Assembly: GCA_013373595.1 (NCBI GenBank)
Contig: JABXHO010000028.1
Location: forward strand, 1-49,608
Direction of reading: 5' to 3'
DNA: 49,608 nt
Source of the DNA: Flavobacteriales bacterium
Lineage (GTDB): Bacteria; Bacteroidota; Bacteroidia; Flavobacteriales_D; Crocinitomicaceae
The stretch's first letter is position 1. Each line of letters opens with the position of its first letter. Below the pieces are notes generated by a model, which saw only the letters and a list, made by a program, of their open reading frames with translations, did not search any database and was not told the origin of the DNA. This document shows, piece by piece, positions 25,475-34,409 of this stretch. The translations under genes and the position numbers were made by a program.

Positions 25475-26242
25475 ATGCTTCGTCTCAGCTACTTTCTTAC
25501 TTTTTTCCTGTGCTTGTCTTTTTTACCAGCAAAGGCTCAATTTAAATTGAAAAGTCAAGATAACTATCGTGAAGGAATTCATTTTGGATATCGCGGAGAT
25601 TTTGGAGGGTATCACGAGTATAGTAATCTAAAAGCATTCTATAATGAGCAACGTCCGTGGTTGGATAATTCACTTTCGGAAGGTACATGGTTGCATGGTT
25701 TTGATATTGGATTCGGGACGCAATCAGATTTTGGTGGCGCAACATTATTGAATATTAGCTATGCTACGCGAAAAGACAAGGTGAGAGGTGAACTACCAAG
25801 TGGAGAGGCGTTTACACGTAGTGTAAGAATTTCACAGTTTGCGATTGATCCCATTGATGCTTGGTGGACTCCTGGTCACGTTGGAGGTTTCGATATGGGA
25901 TTTGGTGTGATGCCTATGGGCTTGATGTGGTGCCGATTCAAGACGAAGCTGAATGGTGAGCGCCCAGAACTCGGACCGTTTGCAAAAGGATCATTTAGTT
26001 TGATGGATGTTTTTCTCGACATGGATGCTTACTCATCCTTTCATATCGATGTTGTACGCCGGTCGAGTAACAAAAAAACAGGAATTCGATTTCAATTATT
26101 TTATTACCTCGGCTGGAAGTCAAAGACAAACGATTTGATTCTATTAAATCGAGAACTCAACCCCAATTCTTTTCAAAACTACCGTCAGCGTACTCTGCTT
26201 CAGAACAGTCATTTCGGCATCAAAACCCTGTTATTCATTTAA
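25475..26242 (+). CDS. Predicted outer-membrane beta-barrel-like protein
   Basis: The frame is open from 25397 but the promoter lies inside that part; the ATG at 25475 gives a proper signal peptide (LSYFLTFFLCLSFLPAKA-Q). The mature 230 residues alternate short hydrophobic/aromatic strands with loops (HFGYRGDFGGYHEY, GFDIGFGTQSDFGGATLLNI, IRFQLFYYLGW) as in outer-membrane barrels. No family recognised. It is the first gene of a three-gene operon with another barrel-like protein (three bases downstream) and a lipoprotein, so the three probably work at the outer membrane. Confidence 0.78.
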   Translation: MLRLSYFLTFFLCLSFLPAKAQFKLKSQDNYREGIHFGYRGDFGGYHEYSNLKAFYNEQRPWLDNSLSEGTWLHGFDIGFGTQSDFGGATLLNISYATRKDKVRGELPSGEAFTRSVRISQFAIDPIDAWWTPGHVGGFDMGFGVMPMGLMWCRFKTKLNGERPELGPFAKGSFSLMDVFLDMDAYSSFHIDVVRRSSNKKTGIRFQLFYYLGWKSKTNDLILLNRELNPNSFQNYRQRTLLQNSHFGIKTLLFI

Positions 26243-26245
26243 GTT

Positions 26246-27082
26246 ATGAAAACACTCGCCACAGTTTTATTCTTCGTTGTTGCTGGACATAGCGTTCTAG
26301 CTCAAAACATCTACGGCTCGCTTACATACGGTGCAATGGGATATCAATGCGATTACACGGATTTACAAACAAGCTATTCGAGTTACTTGGAGTCTATGGA
26401 GCCTGTGTTAGCCAATAATAACTTGTACTTTACGGATGTAGATGATAACTTCTCTAACCTCGGACTCACTGGAGCATTGACCTTTCAAGTTGGAATGGGA
26501 CAAAATGGATATTCATTGGTTTTTACTGCAATGTCCACTAAAACCGCTCAAACACGCGATGTACGTTGGTCGAATGGTTTTGGAAGAAGCTTTGTTTGGA
26601 AAGAAACACGTAGAGAAACCCTATTTGACTTTGGTTTCTATGGTACAAAGCGATTCGATTTCTACGGAACCTTTGGAGTGAATTGGAATTGGACGCGCAT
26701 GGTTTCCTATTACATTTATCCAGATGAATCGCGCACCTTGACGCATGAGTTCGCGAACAACGGTGTGTACAAGCATTATACCGTTGGTTTATCGTTTGGA
26801 GCAGGAGTGCGCTATCGATTCAAAAACTTCGTCGCACTGGAAGCACGGTACTTATTTTCTAAAATTGGCTTTGGCATCATCAATAAAGAAGAAGACTTTG
26901 GATTGTCTGATGCAGCAATTGTGAAACATCCAGATTACACCTATTTCCCTCAAGACTACACCGAACCGATTTCAGTCACCTCGGGCAACGAGCTCGTACC
27001 TTATTTCAATCGGCAGAGTGTGACCTTGTCGGCTATCTTTTACATAAACCGTGATCGAATTTCTAAAAAACGCGACAAATGA
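26246..27082 (+). CDS. Predicted outer-membrane beta-barrel protein
   Basis: Signal peptide (about 1-19, cut after LAQ) and a 258-residue mature part with many short amphipathic strands rich in Tyr, Phe and Gly: LFDFGFYGTKRFDFYGTFGV, YTVGLSFGAGVRYRF and a last strand QSVTLSAIFYI before a basic tail. This is the usual look of a porin-like or OmpA-like barrel of Bacteroidota, without any sorting domain. Second gene of the operon; its stop overlaps the next start by four bases (ATGA). Cargo unknown. Confidence 0.8.
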   Translation: MKTLATVLFFVVAGHSVLAQNIYGSLTYGAMGYQCDYTDLQTSYSSYLESMEPVLANNNLYFTDVDDNFSNLGLTGALTFQVGMGQNGYSLVFTAMSTKTAQTRDVRWSNGFGRSFVWKETRRETLFDFGFYGTKRFDFYGTFGVNWNWTRMVSYYIYPDESRTLTHEFANNGVYKHYTVGLSFGAGVRYRFKNFVALEARYLFSKIGFGIINKEEDFGLSDAAIVKHPDYTYFPQDYTEPISVTSGNELVPYFNRQSVTLSAIFYINRDRISKKRDK

Positions 27083-27570
27083 AACGACTGTTTGTTTTAC
27101 CCTTTCTTGCCCTTGTTTTAAGTGGATGTTTCAAAGAATTTAATGGAATCAATGATGAAAATGAATTATTTGCCAAGCTTTCCAGAGGAAACGGAACTTG
27201 GGAAGTAACGAAAGTGGAGAAATGGAACGCTCTAGATGCAGATCCAGTGATTACTACAACCACTCCAGATAGTAGCTTTTTCTACTTTTATTTACGCTCG
27301 AAAATTGTATTTGGCTCCGTGATTGATCTTAAATATGGTGAATACTACGATAACAATAATTTGATCGAAGAAGCGACTGTTTCCGCTCAGAAAGAACGAA
27401 TTGTGTTTGAGGGAAACACGGTCGGAAGTGGAACAGTTTATACCGTTGAGAAGAACGGGCTAACTTCATTGATTTGGCTTCATATGGAAAGCGATCAGGC
27501 CACTCGGTACTATCTTGAGAAGTGCAACTGTGAAATCCCGTCCAATCCGTCTAATGAGACAGGAGGATAA
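27079..27570 (+). CDS. Uncharacterised lipoprotein of the outer-membrane operon
   Basis: Lipobox LSGC (Cys17) followed by a beta-sheet domain: GTWEVTKVEKWNALDA then SFFYFYLRSKIVFGSV and IVFEGNTVGSGTVYTVEKNG, a lipocalin-like or DUF4923-like strand pattern that I cannot pin to a family. CNC near the end (EKCNCEIPS) could be a disulfide. It overlaps the upstream barrel gene by four bases and is translationally coupled. Confidence 0.76.
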   Translation: MKRLFVLPFLALVLSGCFKEFNGINDENELFAKLSRGNGTWEVTKVEKWNALDADPVITTTTPDSSFFYFYLRSKIVFGSVIDLKYGEYYDNNNLIEEATVSAQKERIVFEGNTVGSGTVYTVEKNGLTSLIWLHMESDQATRYYLEKCNCEIPSNPSNETGG

Positions 27571-27612
27571 GTTTTGCGGTTGAAGAATCGGGGCTTAAGC
27601 TATCGAAACGCT

Positions 27613-29616
27613 CTACAACGCCACAAACCCAAACACAATAAGGGTTCCTTCCTCCGAAGATTGAAGATCAAAACTTCCTTCAACTTCCTGCATGCGCACG
27701 CTCATGTTTTCAATTCCATTCCCTCGAAGAGATTCATCCGTATTGAAACCCTTGCCATTGTCTCTAATTCGGAGTTCAAATTGTTGTTCGCTCAATTGAC
27801 GAATCGAAATGAATAGAGTGGAGGCTTCACTGTGTTTTACTGCATTCTGGATGGCTTCCTGAACAGATCGGTAAACATTCAAACCGGTGAGTGACGAAAT
27901 GGCGACATCGTTATAATTCGATTGAAGTTCGTAGTTGATGTCAAACCGTTGTACAAACGTTTCGATCTTATCTTCTAGTTCAGAAAGCTGAATTTCATTC
28001 GTTTTTGTAGCCCAAATGGTTTTCCGTAATTCATCCATGGCAAACTTCGAGTAATTCGAGATTTCCGTCAAACTTTCAATTTCCTTTTCATCATCAAGTA
28101 GATAAATACGTTGATCAATTTTTGATTTGATGAGTGTTAATTCCGATCCAATATTGTCATGTAAATCGCGCGAAATCCGAAGCTTCTCTTGAGTCGATTT
28201 CAACGCTTGATCGTTTAATTCCTTTTCCTTTTTCGCTCGTAAGTTTCTACTGAAAAAGAAGTAGATCAACAATGAAAGAGCGAGTAATAGAGCCAAAATG
28301 ACAATCCATAAGTTGTTGCGTTTGATGCGCCAAGCATCCTCGTCAATCTTCTGTTGTTGCTTTAACAGTTGGTTTTTCTGAACGGAATTTTGGTATTTCG
28401 TCTCAATTTCTTTGAATGCCAGTTGTTGCTTCAATCCGATTGTTTCATCGGTATAAAATTGATGCTTTTTGAGCATGTCTAATGCCAGATCATAACGATG
28501 ATTAGTTTCGTAAATACGGGACAGCATTTTAGCAATTTCAATACCTTCTTCGTACAAATGTAAACTATCCACAGTGATAATTGTCTCTTCTAGAATCTGT
28601 TGCGCCTGATGCTCTTCACCTGTTGTAACAAGGCTTTTTGCCAATTGATATTTGTAATTAAACACCTGCAAGGGATCTACTTTACTTTCTTCCAAATAGG
28701 GTTTGGCTGCAAGTAATAAGGTCTTCGCTTTCTCATAATCGTTGGAAAGAAGAAGTGAATATGCTTCAGCGCTCGCCAATGCAGGTTTTAAGTAATTTAA
28801 ATCCAGTGAATCAATTCCTATTTGTGCTTTCGATAGGTAAGTGTTCATCTCACTGATATTCCCTCGCTTTGCTGATAGTTTAGCAAGGTAAATTTGTGCA
28901 TTGATGATTCCAGGAGCTTCATAATCGCTCTTTTTAATGTAATTCAGGTAGTGCTGTGCATATTCAGTAGCTCGATTGAGAATGTTCATTTTCTCGTAGG
29001 CTGAGCTGATGGACGAGCATATTTCGGCAGTGATGTAATGGTATTCAGTAGTATCAAAAATGGCCTTTCCCTCCAGGAAAATCTCAATAGCAGTAGGAAA
29101 GTCGCCTTGTCTAAGTGAGATGTTCCCAATATTGATTTTAGCAATACCAACACCGATGTAATCATCAAATTTATCGTAGTATTTCATCGCTTGGGTGTAT
29201 TCATCTCGCGATTTATCAAACACAAAATTGATACTGTACACTTCGCCTAATTCACTGTGGAGATGAGCGCCAAGCAATTCATCTTCCATGTTCTCGATGC
29301 CTTTTTCTTTCAATACCGATTGATAGTATTGCATTCCTTCATTAAAATAATAGCGCGCACTATCCAATTGTTGTGCATATCCTTTTTCAGAAACCAATTT
29401 CCGATAGAAATAACCGATATCGCCCTCACTATTTTTTTGTTGGGAAAGATCTAAGCCTTTTAATAACAAGGAGCTAGCGACTGCTGTGTTCGAAAACCGT
29501 GCGTTCTTCGCGTCAACTTTTAATTGATCAATTTCGGAAAGCTTGGAAGCTTCCTGAGCAGATAAAAATGAGCTTCCGAATAGGAGAAGGCATGCAAGAA
29601 ATGAAGCTATTCTCAT
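27613..29616 (-). CDS. TPR-containing sensor histidine kinase (HisKA_3, NarL/DegS type)
   Basis: Partner kinase of the response regulator gene 60 bases upstream. The 667-residue protein has a signal peptide (about 1-20), a periplasmic stack of tetratricopeptide repeats (about 60-400), a coiled linker, one membrane helix (NLWIVILALLLALSLLIYFF, about 433-454), a HisKA_3 dimer helix with phospho-acceptor His486 in ISRDLHDNIGSELT, and an ATPase domain with N box EAIQNAVKHS and G box RIRDNGKGFN. This layout is a common Bacteroidota two-component kinase. The signal it senses is not visible; the TPR domain suggests a protein or peptide. Confidence 0.92.
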   Translation of the reverse strand: MRIASFLACLLLFGSSFLSAQEASKLSEIDQLKVDAKNARFSNTAVASSLLLKGLDLSQQKNSEGDIGYFYRKLVSEKGYAQQLDSARYYFNEGMQYYQSVLKEKGIENMEDELLGAHLHSELGEVYSINFVFDKSRDEYTQAMKYYDKFDDYIGVGIAKINIGNISLRQGDFPTAIEIFLEGKAIFDTTEYHYITAEICSSISSAYEKMNILNRATEYAQHYLNYIKKSDYEAPGIINAQIYLAKLSAKRGNISEMNTYLSKAQIGIDSLDLNYLKPALASAEAYSLLLSNDYEKAKTLLLAAKPYLEESKVDPLQVFNYKYQLAKSLVTTGEEHQAQQILEETIITVDSLHLYEEGIEIAKMLSRIYETNHRYDLALDMLKKHQFYTDETIGLKQQLAFKEIETKYQNSVQKNQLLKQQQKIDEDAWRIKRNNLWIVILALLLALSLLIYFFFSRNLRAKKEKELNDQALKSTQEKLRISRDLHDNIGSELTLIKSKIDQRIYLLDDEKEIESLTEISNYSKFAMDELRKTIWATKTNEIQLSELEDKIETFVQRFDINYELQSNYNDVAISSLTGLNVYRSVQEAIQNAVKHSEASTLFISIRQLSEQQFELRIRDNGKGFNTDESLRGNGIENMSVRMQEVEGSFDLQSSEEGTLIVFGFVAL

Positions 29617-29676
29617 TAGGTTACTTTTCCCGAAGATAAAAGATTTTCAGTCGTTTTTGCTCGATCAGAAAGAAGT

Positions 29677-30303
29677 TTAACGAGATAATTTGCTCACAGC
29701 ATCCACTTTGTTATTGACTTCCAACTTTCGATAGAGGTTTTCGATGTGCTTGCGAATGGTTCCTTGACTTAAGAACAATGAATCTGCGATTTGCTGGTAG
29801 GTTTTTCCCGTAGCGAGAAGCTCCAGTATTTCTAACTCCCTCGATGTTAATCCGTAGCGCTCATTCAAGTTGATTTTTGGCGCTTGTGCATTGAGCAAAC
29901 GAAGTGTTTTTCGTGCGATTTTGGGATTTAGTGGAGAACCTCCGTTTAACGCTTGATGAATGGCTTGATGAATGCTCGCTGGCGCTTCGTCTTTGAGTAA
30001 ATAACCCGTCGCACCCGCAAGAATGGAATCCTTGATCGATTCTTCATCATCGTAAATGGAACACATCACAACAGGGAAGTCTGGACGAAGGTTGATGATT
30101 TCCTTTGTTGCCTCAATGCCATTCATAATCGGCATTTCGATGTCCATGAGCAGAATGTCTACTTCGTAGTTCTTAAAATGGGAAAGCGCCTCTTTTCCGT
30201 TTTTTGCAATAAAGCGAACGGAGAAATCACCGGATAGTTCAATTTTCGATTGCAGTTCTTTCCCTAACTCGGTTTTATCTTCAACAATACCAACGTAGAT
30301 CAT
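29677..30303 (-). CDS. LuxR/NarL family response regulator
   Basis: A 208-residue regulator with a receiver domain (about 1-120; phospho-acceptor Asp54 in LLMDIEMPIMNG, Lys near 105 in GYLLKDEAP) and a C-terminal LuxR helix-turn-helix (about 143-205; LTSRELEILELLATGKTYQQ and GTIRKHIENLYRKL). It is the first gene of the pair with the TPR kinase and has a well-formed promoter. Target genes are not visible. Confidence 0.95.
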   Translation of the reverse strand: MIYVGIVEDKTELGKELQSKIELSGDFSVRFIAKNGKEALSHFKNYEVDILLMDIEMPIMNGIEATKEIINLRPDFPVVMCSIYDDEESIKDSILAGATGYLLKDEAPASIHQAIHQALNGGSPLNPKIARKTLRLLNAQAPKINLNERYGLTSRELEILELLATGKTYQQIADSLFLSQGTIRKHIENLYRKLEVNNKVDAVSKLSR

Positions 30304-30319
30304 TCAAATGGATTTGATT

Positions 30320-30350
30320 CAAAGGTAAGGGAATTGAAAAGTGTATGCAA
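30320..30350 (-). promoter_or_regulatory. Promoter of the response regulator/kinase operon
   Basis: On the minus strand TTG (30350-30348), a 20-base spacer and TACCTTTG (30327-30320) match both Bacteroidota promoter elements with ideal spacing, 17 bases upstream of the ATG. Confidence 0.65.
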
Positions 30351-30394
30351 TACGAGGAGTTGCGTAGATAGTCTGGAAACGAATTTAAGCGACG

Positions 30395-31141
30395 CTAACT
30401 TTCAAAAGCACCAATTCCAAAGAGCGCAAAATCATATTTTGAAGGATCAACTGGGTCGAATTCCCTTAGTTGAGTCATCAATTCTTCCAACGCTTTCCAA
30501 TCGTCTTGTTTGCGTTGTATTAATCCTAGATTTCGTCCATGCTTACTTGTGTGTACATCTAAGGGAATGTATAATTCTGAGGTAGGAATGGACTTCCAAA
30601 TTCCAAAATCAACACCTTGTTTGTCGTTGCGAACCATCCAGCGTAAAAACATATTGATGCGCTTCGCGGCTGATCCTTTCATTGGATTTGATAGGTGTTT
30701 TTCCGATCGTTTCTCATGTTCTGTGGAAAGAAAAATATCGCGAAAATTCACGATTCGTCCTTTTACGCCTTCAATTTCAGGATGTGGAGAGAATGCCTTT
30801 TCCAATCCGCCCTTCTCGTAAATGTTTCGCAGACTTCGAAAAAAGAAATCGAGATCGATCGCATTGAAGGTTCGATGCACAAATTCGAGTGGGCGAGAGG
30901 TGTAGTTTAAAATGAATTCGTGCGGATTATGCTCCATGATCTCAATCAATCGTTCTCCATTTTTGATAATGGATTTTCGCTGACCCCATGCAATTGTAGA
31001 AATCAAAAAGGCTACAATTTCAATATCTTCCTTCTTCGAAAAACGGTGTGGAAGCTGAATAGGGTCACTTTCAATAAAGTCACGCGTGTTGTATTGCTCT
31101 GCTTTAAAATCGAGGTATTCGCGAAGTTCTTCCTTGGTCAT
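30395..31141 (-). CDS. TIGR02757 family protein
   Basis: Protein of 248 residues with landmarks recalled from the TIGR02757 (DUF2400) family: ESDPIQLPHRFSKKEDIE, FLISTIAWGQRKSI, GSAAKRINMFLRWMVR and VDHHT-like PLDVHTSKHGRNL near the end. The fold resembles helix-hairpin-helix DNA glycosylases, so a nucleic-acid role is possible, but the family is uncharacterised. The frame is open 14 codons further upstream; the internal ATG giving MTKEELREYLDFKAEQYN is preferred because it matches the family's usual N-terminus. Confidence 0.9.
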   Translation of the reverse strand: MTKEELREYLDFKAEQYNTRDFIESDPIQLPHRFSKKEDIEIVAFLISTIAWGQRKSIIKNGERLIEIMEHNPHEFILNYTSRPLEFVHRTFNAIDLDFFFRSLRNIYEKGGLEKAFSPHPEIEGVKGRIVNFRDIFLSTEHEKRSEKHLSNPMKGSAAKRINMFLRWMVRNDKQGVDFGIWKSIPTSELYIPLDVHTSKHGRNLGLIQRKQDDWKALEELMTQLREFDPVDPSKYDFALFGIGAFES

Positions 31142-31267
31142 ATTGGATTGTTGGAGTATTAGAGATCGTTGGATATGCCTCAATATTCGATCTGATACTA
31201 AAAACGACGAGCACTAGGCATCTAAAAGTGTGGTTTTCCCGATCTCAGTGTACGAGTACTTTGAATT

Positions 31268-31921
31268 TTATTCAACGATCAACCCGTCTGTAATCTGAAT
31301 TTTACGGTCTGTCATTTTGGCTAGATCTTGATTGTGCGTTACAATCACAAAAGTCTGATTGAACTCATCTCTCAAATCGAAAAACAATTGGTGTAACTCT
31401 GTTGAGTTCTGACTGTCGAGATTTCCAGAAGGTTCATCTGCCAAAATAATTTTCGGTTGATTGATCAATGATCGTGCTACCGCAATGCGCTGTTGTTCTC
31501 CACCAGAAAGCTCATTGGGACGATGCGTTGCTCTACTTTCCAAGCCCAACATTCCAAGTAATTTCATCGCTTCCTGCTTGGCATCGTTCATGTTTCGACC
31601 TTTGATTAACGCGGGTAAAATGATATTCTCCACTGCATTAAACTCTGGAAGTAACTGATGAAACTGAAAGATAAATCCGATGGATTCATTTCTGAAAGCC
31701 GATAATTTCTTTGCGCTGAGCGAGAACGGATTGGTTCCATCAATGAGAACTTCTCCAGCATCTGGCTTGTCCAAGGTTCCCAAAATTTGAAGCAAGGTTG
31801 TTTTTCCTGCTCCTGAAGATCCCACAATTGAAACAACCTCACCCTGAGTGATTTCCAAATTGATTCCCTTCAGAATGCGAAGATCCTCGAATGATTTAGT
31901 GATTCCCTTAGCAATCAGCAT
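31268..31921 (-). CDS. lolD: LolD-like ABC transporter ATP-binding protein
   Basis: ATPase subunit of the MacB/LolD group, which powers lipoprotein release from the inner membrane or related extraction. Walker A GSSGAGKT (about 34-41), Q-loop [10 protein letters not shown], signature [14 protein letters not shown], Walker [13 protein letters not shown] and the switch histidine in IVTHNQ are all intact. Length of 217 residues is normal. No permease partner is adjacent; in Bacteroidota LolD is often separated from it. It starts one base after the ribBA stop, so the two are co-transcribed. Confidence 0.87.
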   Translation of the reverse strand: MLIAKGITKSFEDLRILKGINLEITQGEVVSIVGSSGAGKTTLLQILGTLDKPDAGEVLIDGTNPFSLSAKKLSAFRNESIGFIFQFHQLLPEFNAVENIILPALIKGRNMNDAKQEAMKLLGMLGLESRATHRPNELSGGEQQRIAVARSLINQPKIILADEPSGNLDSQNSTELHQLFFDLRDEFNQTFVIVTHNQDLAKMTDRKIQITDGLIVE

Positions 31922-31922
31922 T

Positions 31923-33137
31923 TTACTTATCCATTTTGAGTGAGTGTCCCATACGATCGCGCTTCGTTCTCAAATAGAATTCGTTGTGCTTGTTTGATTT
32001 GATCTCCAACGGAACATTTTCCACCACTTCCAAGCCGTAACCAATCAATCCTGTACGTTTTGTAGGGTTATTAGACATCAAGCGCATTTTTGAAACACCC
32101 AATGCTCGAATAATTTGTGCACCTATTCCGTAATCACGCTCGTCTCCTTTGAATCCAAGCTTCAAATTCGCCTCAAGTGTATCGTATCCTTCTTCTTGAA
32201 GTTTGTATGCCTTCAATTTATTCGTTAAACCGATTCCACGGCCTTCCTGATTCATATAAACGATCAATCCTTTGCCTTCTTCTTCAATCATGCGCATGGA
32301 TGCTTCCAATTGAGGTCCGCAATCACAACGACATGAACCGAAGATATCGCCTGTCATACATGAAGAGTGAACGCGCACTAGAACGGGTTCATCTTCTTTG
32401 AATTCACCTTTTACAATCGCCAAATGTTCTTTTCCTGAAGTCGTTTCACGGAACAAGTGAAGATCGAAATCTCCGTAATCCGTTGGCATTTTTACATCAA
32501 TAACTTCTTCAACGAGTGATTCGTTTTGCAAGCGGTATGCAATCAAATCTTCGATTGAAACCAATTTTAGATCAAACTTCTTCGCAATTTCTGCGAGTTG
32601 TGGCAAACGCGCCATCGAACCGTCTTCATTCAGGATTTCTACAATCACTCCAGCCGGTTCAAATCCAGCCAAACGAGCAAGGTCAATCGCTGCTTCTGTA
32701 TGTCCAGCTCGACGCAATACACCACCTTTTTTCGCACGAAGCGGGAAGATGTGTCCTGGTTTTCCTAATTCTTCGGGGCGAATGTTTGGATCGATCAATG
32801 CTTTTACCGTTTTCGCACGGTCGCTCGCACTAATTCCTGTCGTACAGCCATGTCCATTCAAATCAACTGAAACTGTAAACGGTGTTTCGTATGCAGCCGA
32901 GTTGCTCTGAACCATGAGATTTAATCCCAAACGATCACATTCATCCTCAATAAGCGGCGCACACACCAATCCACGGCCATGTGTTGCCATGAAGTTGATA
33001 ATTTCAGGGGTGATGTTTCTTGCTGCTGTGAGGAAATCTCCCTCATTTTCACGGTTTTCGTCATCCACGACAATGACAACCTTACCATCTTGAATGTCTT
33101 TGATGGCTTCTTCAATCGTGTTTAATTTGATTTCCAT
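31923..33137 (-). CDS. ribBA: Bifunctional 3,4-dihydroxy-2-butanone-4-phosphate synthase / GTP cyclohydrolase II
   Basis: Makes the two precursors of riboflavin: the RibB half (about 5-205) converts ribulose 5-phosphate, and the RibA half (about 210-400) opens GTP. RibB motifs [30 protein letters not shown] and the RibA zinc site [17 protein letters not shown] (three Cys) plus [13 protein letters not shown] are complete, so both halves should be active. The frame is open five codons earlier; the ATG at 33137 is chosen because a TAnnTTTG box at 33159-33166 would place the transcript start at about the earlier codon. LolD follows in the same operon. Confidence 0.95.
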   Translation of the reverse strand: MEIKLNTIEEAIKDIQDGKVVIVVDDENRENEGDFLTAARNITPEIINFMATHGRGLVCAPLIEDECDRLGLNLMVQSNSAAYETPFTVSVDLNGHGCTTGISASDRAKTVKALIDPNIRPEELGKPGHIFPLRAKKGGVLRRAGHTEAAIDLARLAGFEPAGVIVEILNEDGSMARLPQLAEIAKKFDLKLVSIEDLIAYRLQNESLVEEVIDVKMPTDYGDFDLHLFRETTSGKEHLAIVKGEFKEDEPVLVRVHSSCMTGDIFGSCRCDCGPQLEASMRMIEEEGKGLIVYMNQEGRGIGLTNKLKAYKLQEEGYDTLEANLKLGFKGDERDYGIGAQIIRALGVSKMRLMSNNPTKRTGLIGYGLEVVENVPLEIKSNKHNEFYLRTKRDRMGHSLKMDK

Positions 33138-33158
33138 ACGTCTGATCGACAATTTTCA

Positions 33159-33166
33159 CAAAGTTA
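33159..33166 (-). promoter_or_regulatory. Candidate -7 box for ribBA
   Basis: The minus strand reads TAACTTTG, an exact TAnnTTTG match, 21 bases before the chosen ATG. No -33 TTG at standard spacing; no FMN riboswitch is seen. Confidence 0.45.
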
Positions 33167-33212
33167 CTTGAAAAATCTAAGTTGACAGGGAGGATTCCCG
33201 ATTTCTTTCAAG

Positions 33213-34409
33213 TCAATACTTGGTGGATTCGATGAGTTCTACCAAGCGAGCAGTGGTGCTGTCCCATTGGTGGTTTTTCTCAACGAAGGCGCGCGCTTTT
33301 TCTTGTATTGCTGCGTACTTGTTGGTATCACTGAGAAGCAAGTGGATGGCCTCTTCAAATTCTTGTGGTTTGGAAGCAACGAGAATCTCTTCATTCTTCT
33401 TTGTTCCGATAGGATTGTTAGCCAATGGTGTTGTAATGCATGGAACACCTAAAGCCATGGCTTCGAGTAATTTATTTTGCATTCCCGTTCCAATCATCAT
33501 GGGAGCAAGGAAAATGCGTCCTGAGGCATATGAGTTGCGAATGTCATCGACCCAACCCGTTAATTCTATTTGTTGATTTTCTGCTGCAATCTTCTGAACC
33601 TTTTTCGATGGGGAAGAGCCTGACACCAAAAGGGTTTTATCTGGAAAGAGCGGTAGAATTCTCTTGTCGATGTAGGCAATGGCTTCCACGTTTGGCGGAT
33701 AACTCATGTTACCCACAAACACAAAATCGTATGACTTTTCTTGCTGAATTGTCTCAAAGAAAGAAGCATCAATCCCATTGGGAATACACACAATTTGCTT
33801 TGCATGTGGATGCATAATCAATTGTTGATCCTGCTGGCTGATAATCGTTCGGTTTTCGAAAAAATCAAACATCATCGACTCGTATTTCTTCAGTCTTCGT
33901 GCTTCCGATCGGAAGAGCCAACGTTTGTAAAATGCCTGCTGCGACTCTCTACGTTGAATTCCTGCGCTAAGTGCATCCATGTAGTCGAGCGTTTTCGGAA
34001 TAGTGTGCTCATTCTTTACGTATTCAGACATTCTAATCAATTGACAATAAATATGATTAAAACTATTTAATTGAATTAATTGATTAACCTTTTGCCGAGC
34101 ACGTTTACTGTAGAAATACCCCACTTGAAATGGATTTCCATTGAGCGTTGAGCGGAATAAATTCCATCCTTTTTCGAATAAGCTTTGCTGGTGAACGACA
34201 ATTTCGGAGCAATACGCTTGAACCTTTTCGAAGTGTTCTGGTTTCACCTCATGATTAGTTAAGGCAAAAAGTGTTATTTCGAAATGATTGCTGAGTTCTT
34301 TCAGTTGGTGAAACGCACGCAATTTATCTCCCTTTTCGAGCGGATAGGGGAATCGCGACACGAGCATGAGCACTTTCTTTTTATGTGTTTGCTTCGAAGG
34401 TTTCAACAA
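33213..34409 (-). CDS. GT-B glycosyltransferase, family 4-like (first of two)
   Basis: Transfers a sugar from a nucleotide sugar, probably in surface polysaccharide or glycoprotein assembly. N-terminal Rossmann part begins VLMLVSRFPYPLEKGDKLRA (GGDRxR-type opening), the donor domain has FVGNMSYPPNVEA, and the nucleotide-binding motif is APMMIGTGMQNKLLEAMALG (EX7E-type) near residues 300-320. The gene overlaps the next upstream glycosyltransferase by 29 bases, so they are one operon with the LptF/G-type permease. Exact sugar unknown. A later start at 34367 is possible but would cut the first beta strand. Confidence 0.87.
   Translation of the reverse strand: MLKPSKQTHKKKVLMLVSRFPYPLEKGDKLRAFHQLKELSNHFEITLFALTNHEVKPEHFEKVQAYCSEIVVHQQSLFEKGWNLFRSTLNGNPFQVGYFYSKRARQKVNQLIQLNSFNHIYCQLIRMSEYVKNEHTIPKTLDYMDALSAGIQRRESQQAFYKRWLFRSEARRLKKYESMMFDFFENRTIISQQDQQLIMHPHAKQIVCIPNGIDASFFETIQQEKSYDFVFVGNMSYPPNVEAIAYIDKRILPLFPDKTLLVSGSSPSKKVQKIAAENQQIELTGWVDDIRNSYASGRIFLAPMMIGTGMQNKLLEAMALGVPCITTPLANNPIGTKKNEEILVASKPQEFEEAIHLLLSDTNKYAAIQEKARAFVEKNHQWDSTTARLVELIESTKY

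Noticed and set aside
27574-27816. Plus-strand frame over the end of the kinase gene
   Set aside because: It runs against the conserved ATPase domain of the histidine kinase, which is certainly coding on the minus strand.
31142-31183. Extended N-terminus for the TIGR02757 protein
   Set aside because: The 14 extra residues do not fit the usual family start; the later ATG does.
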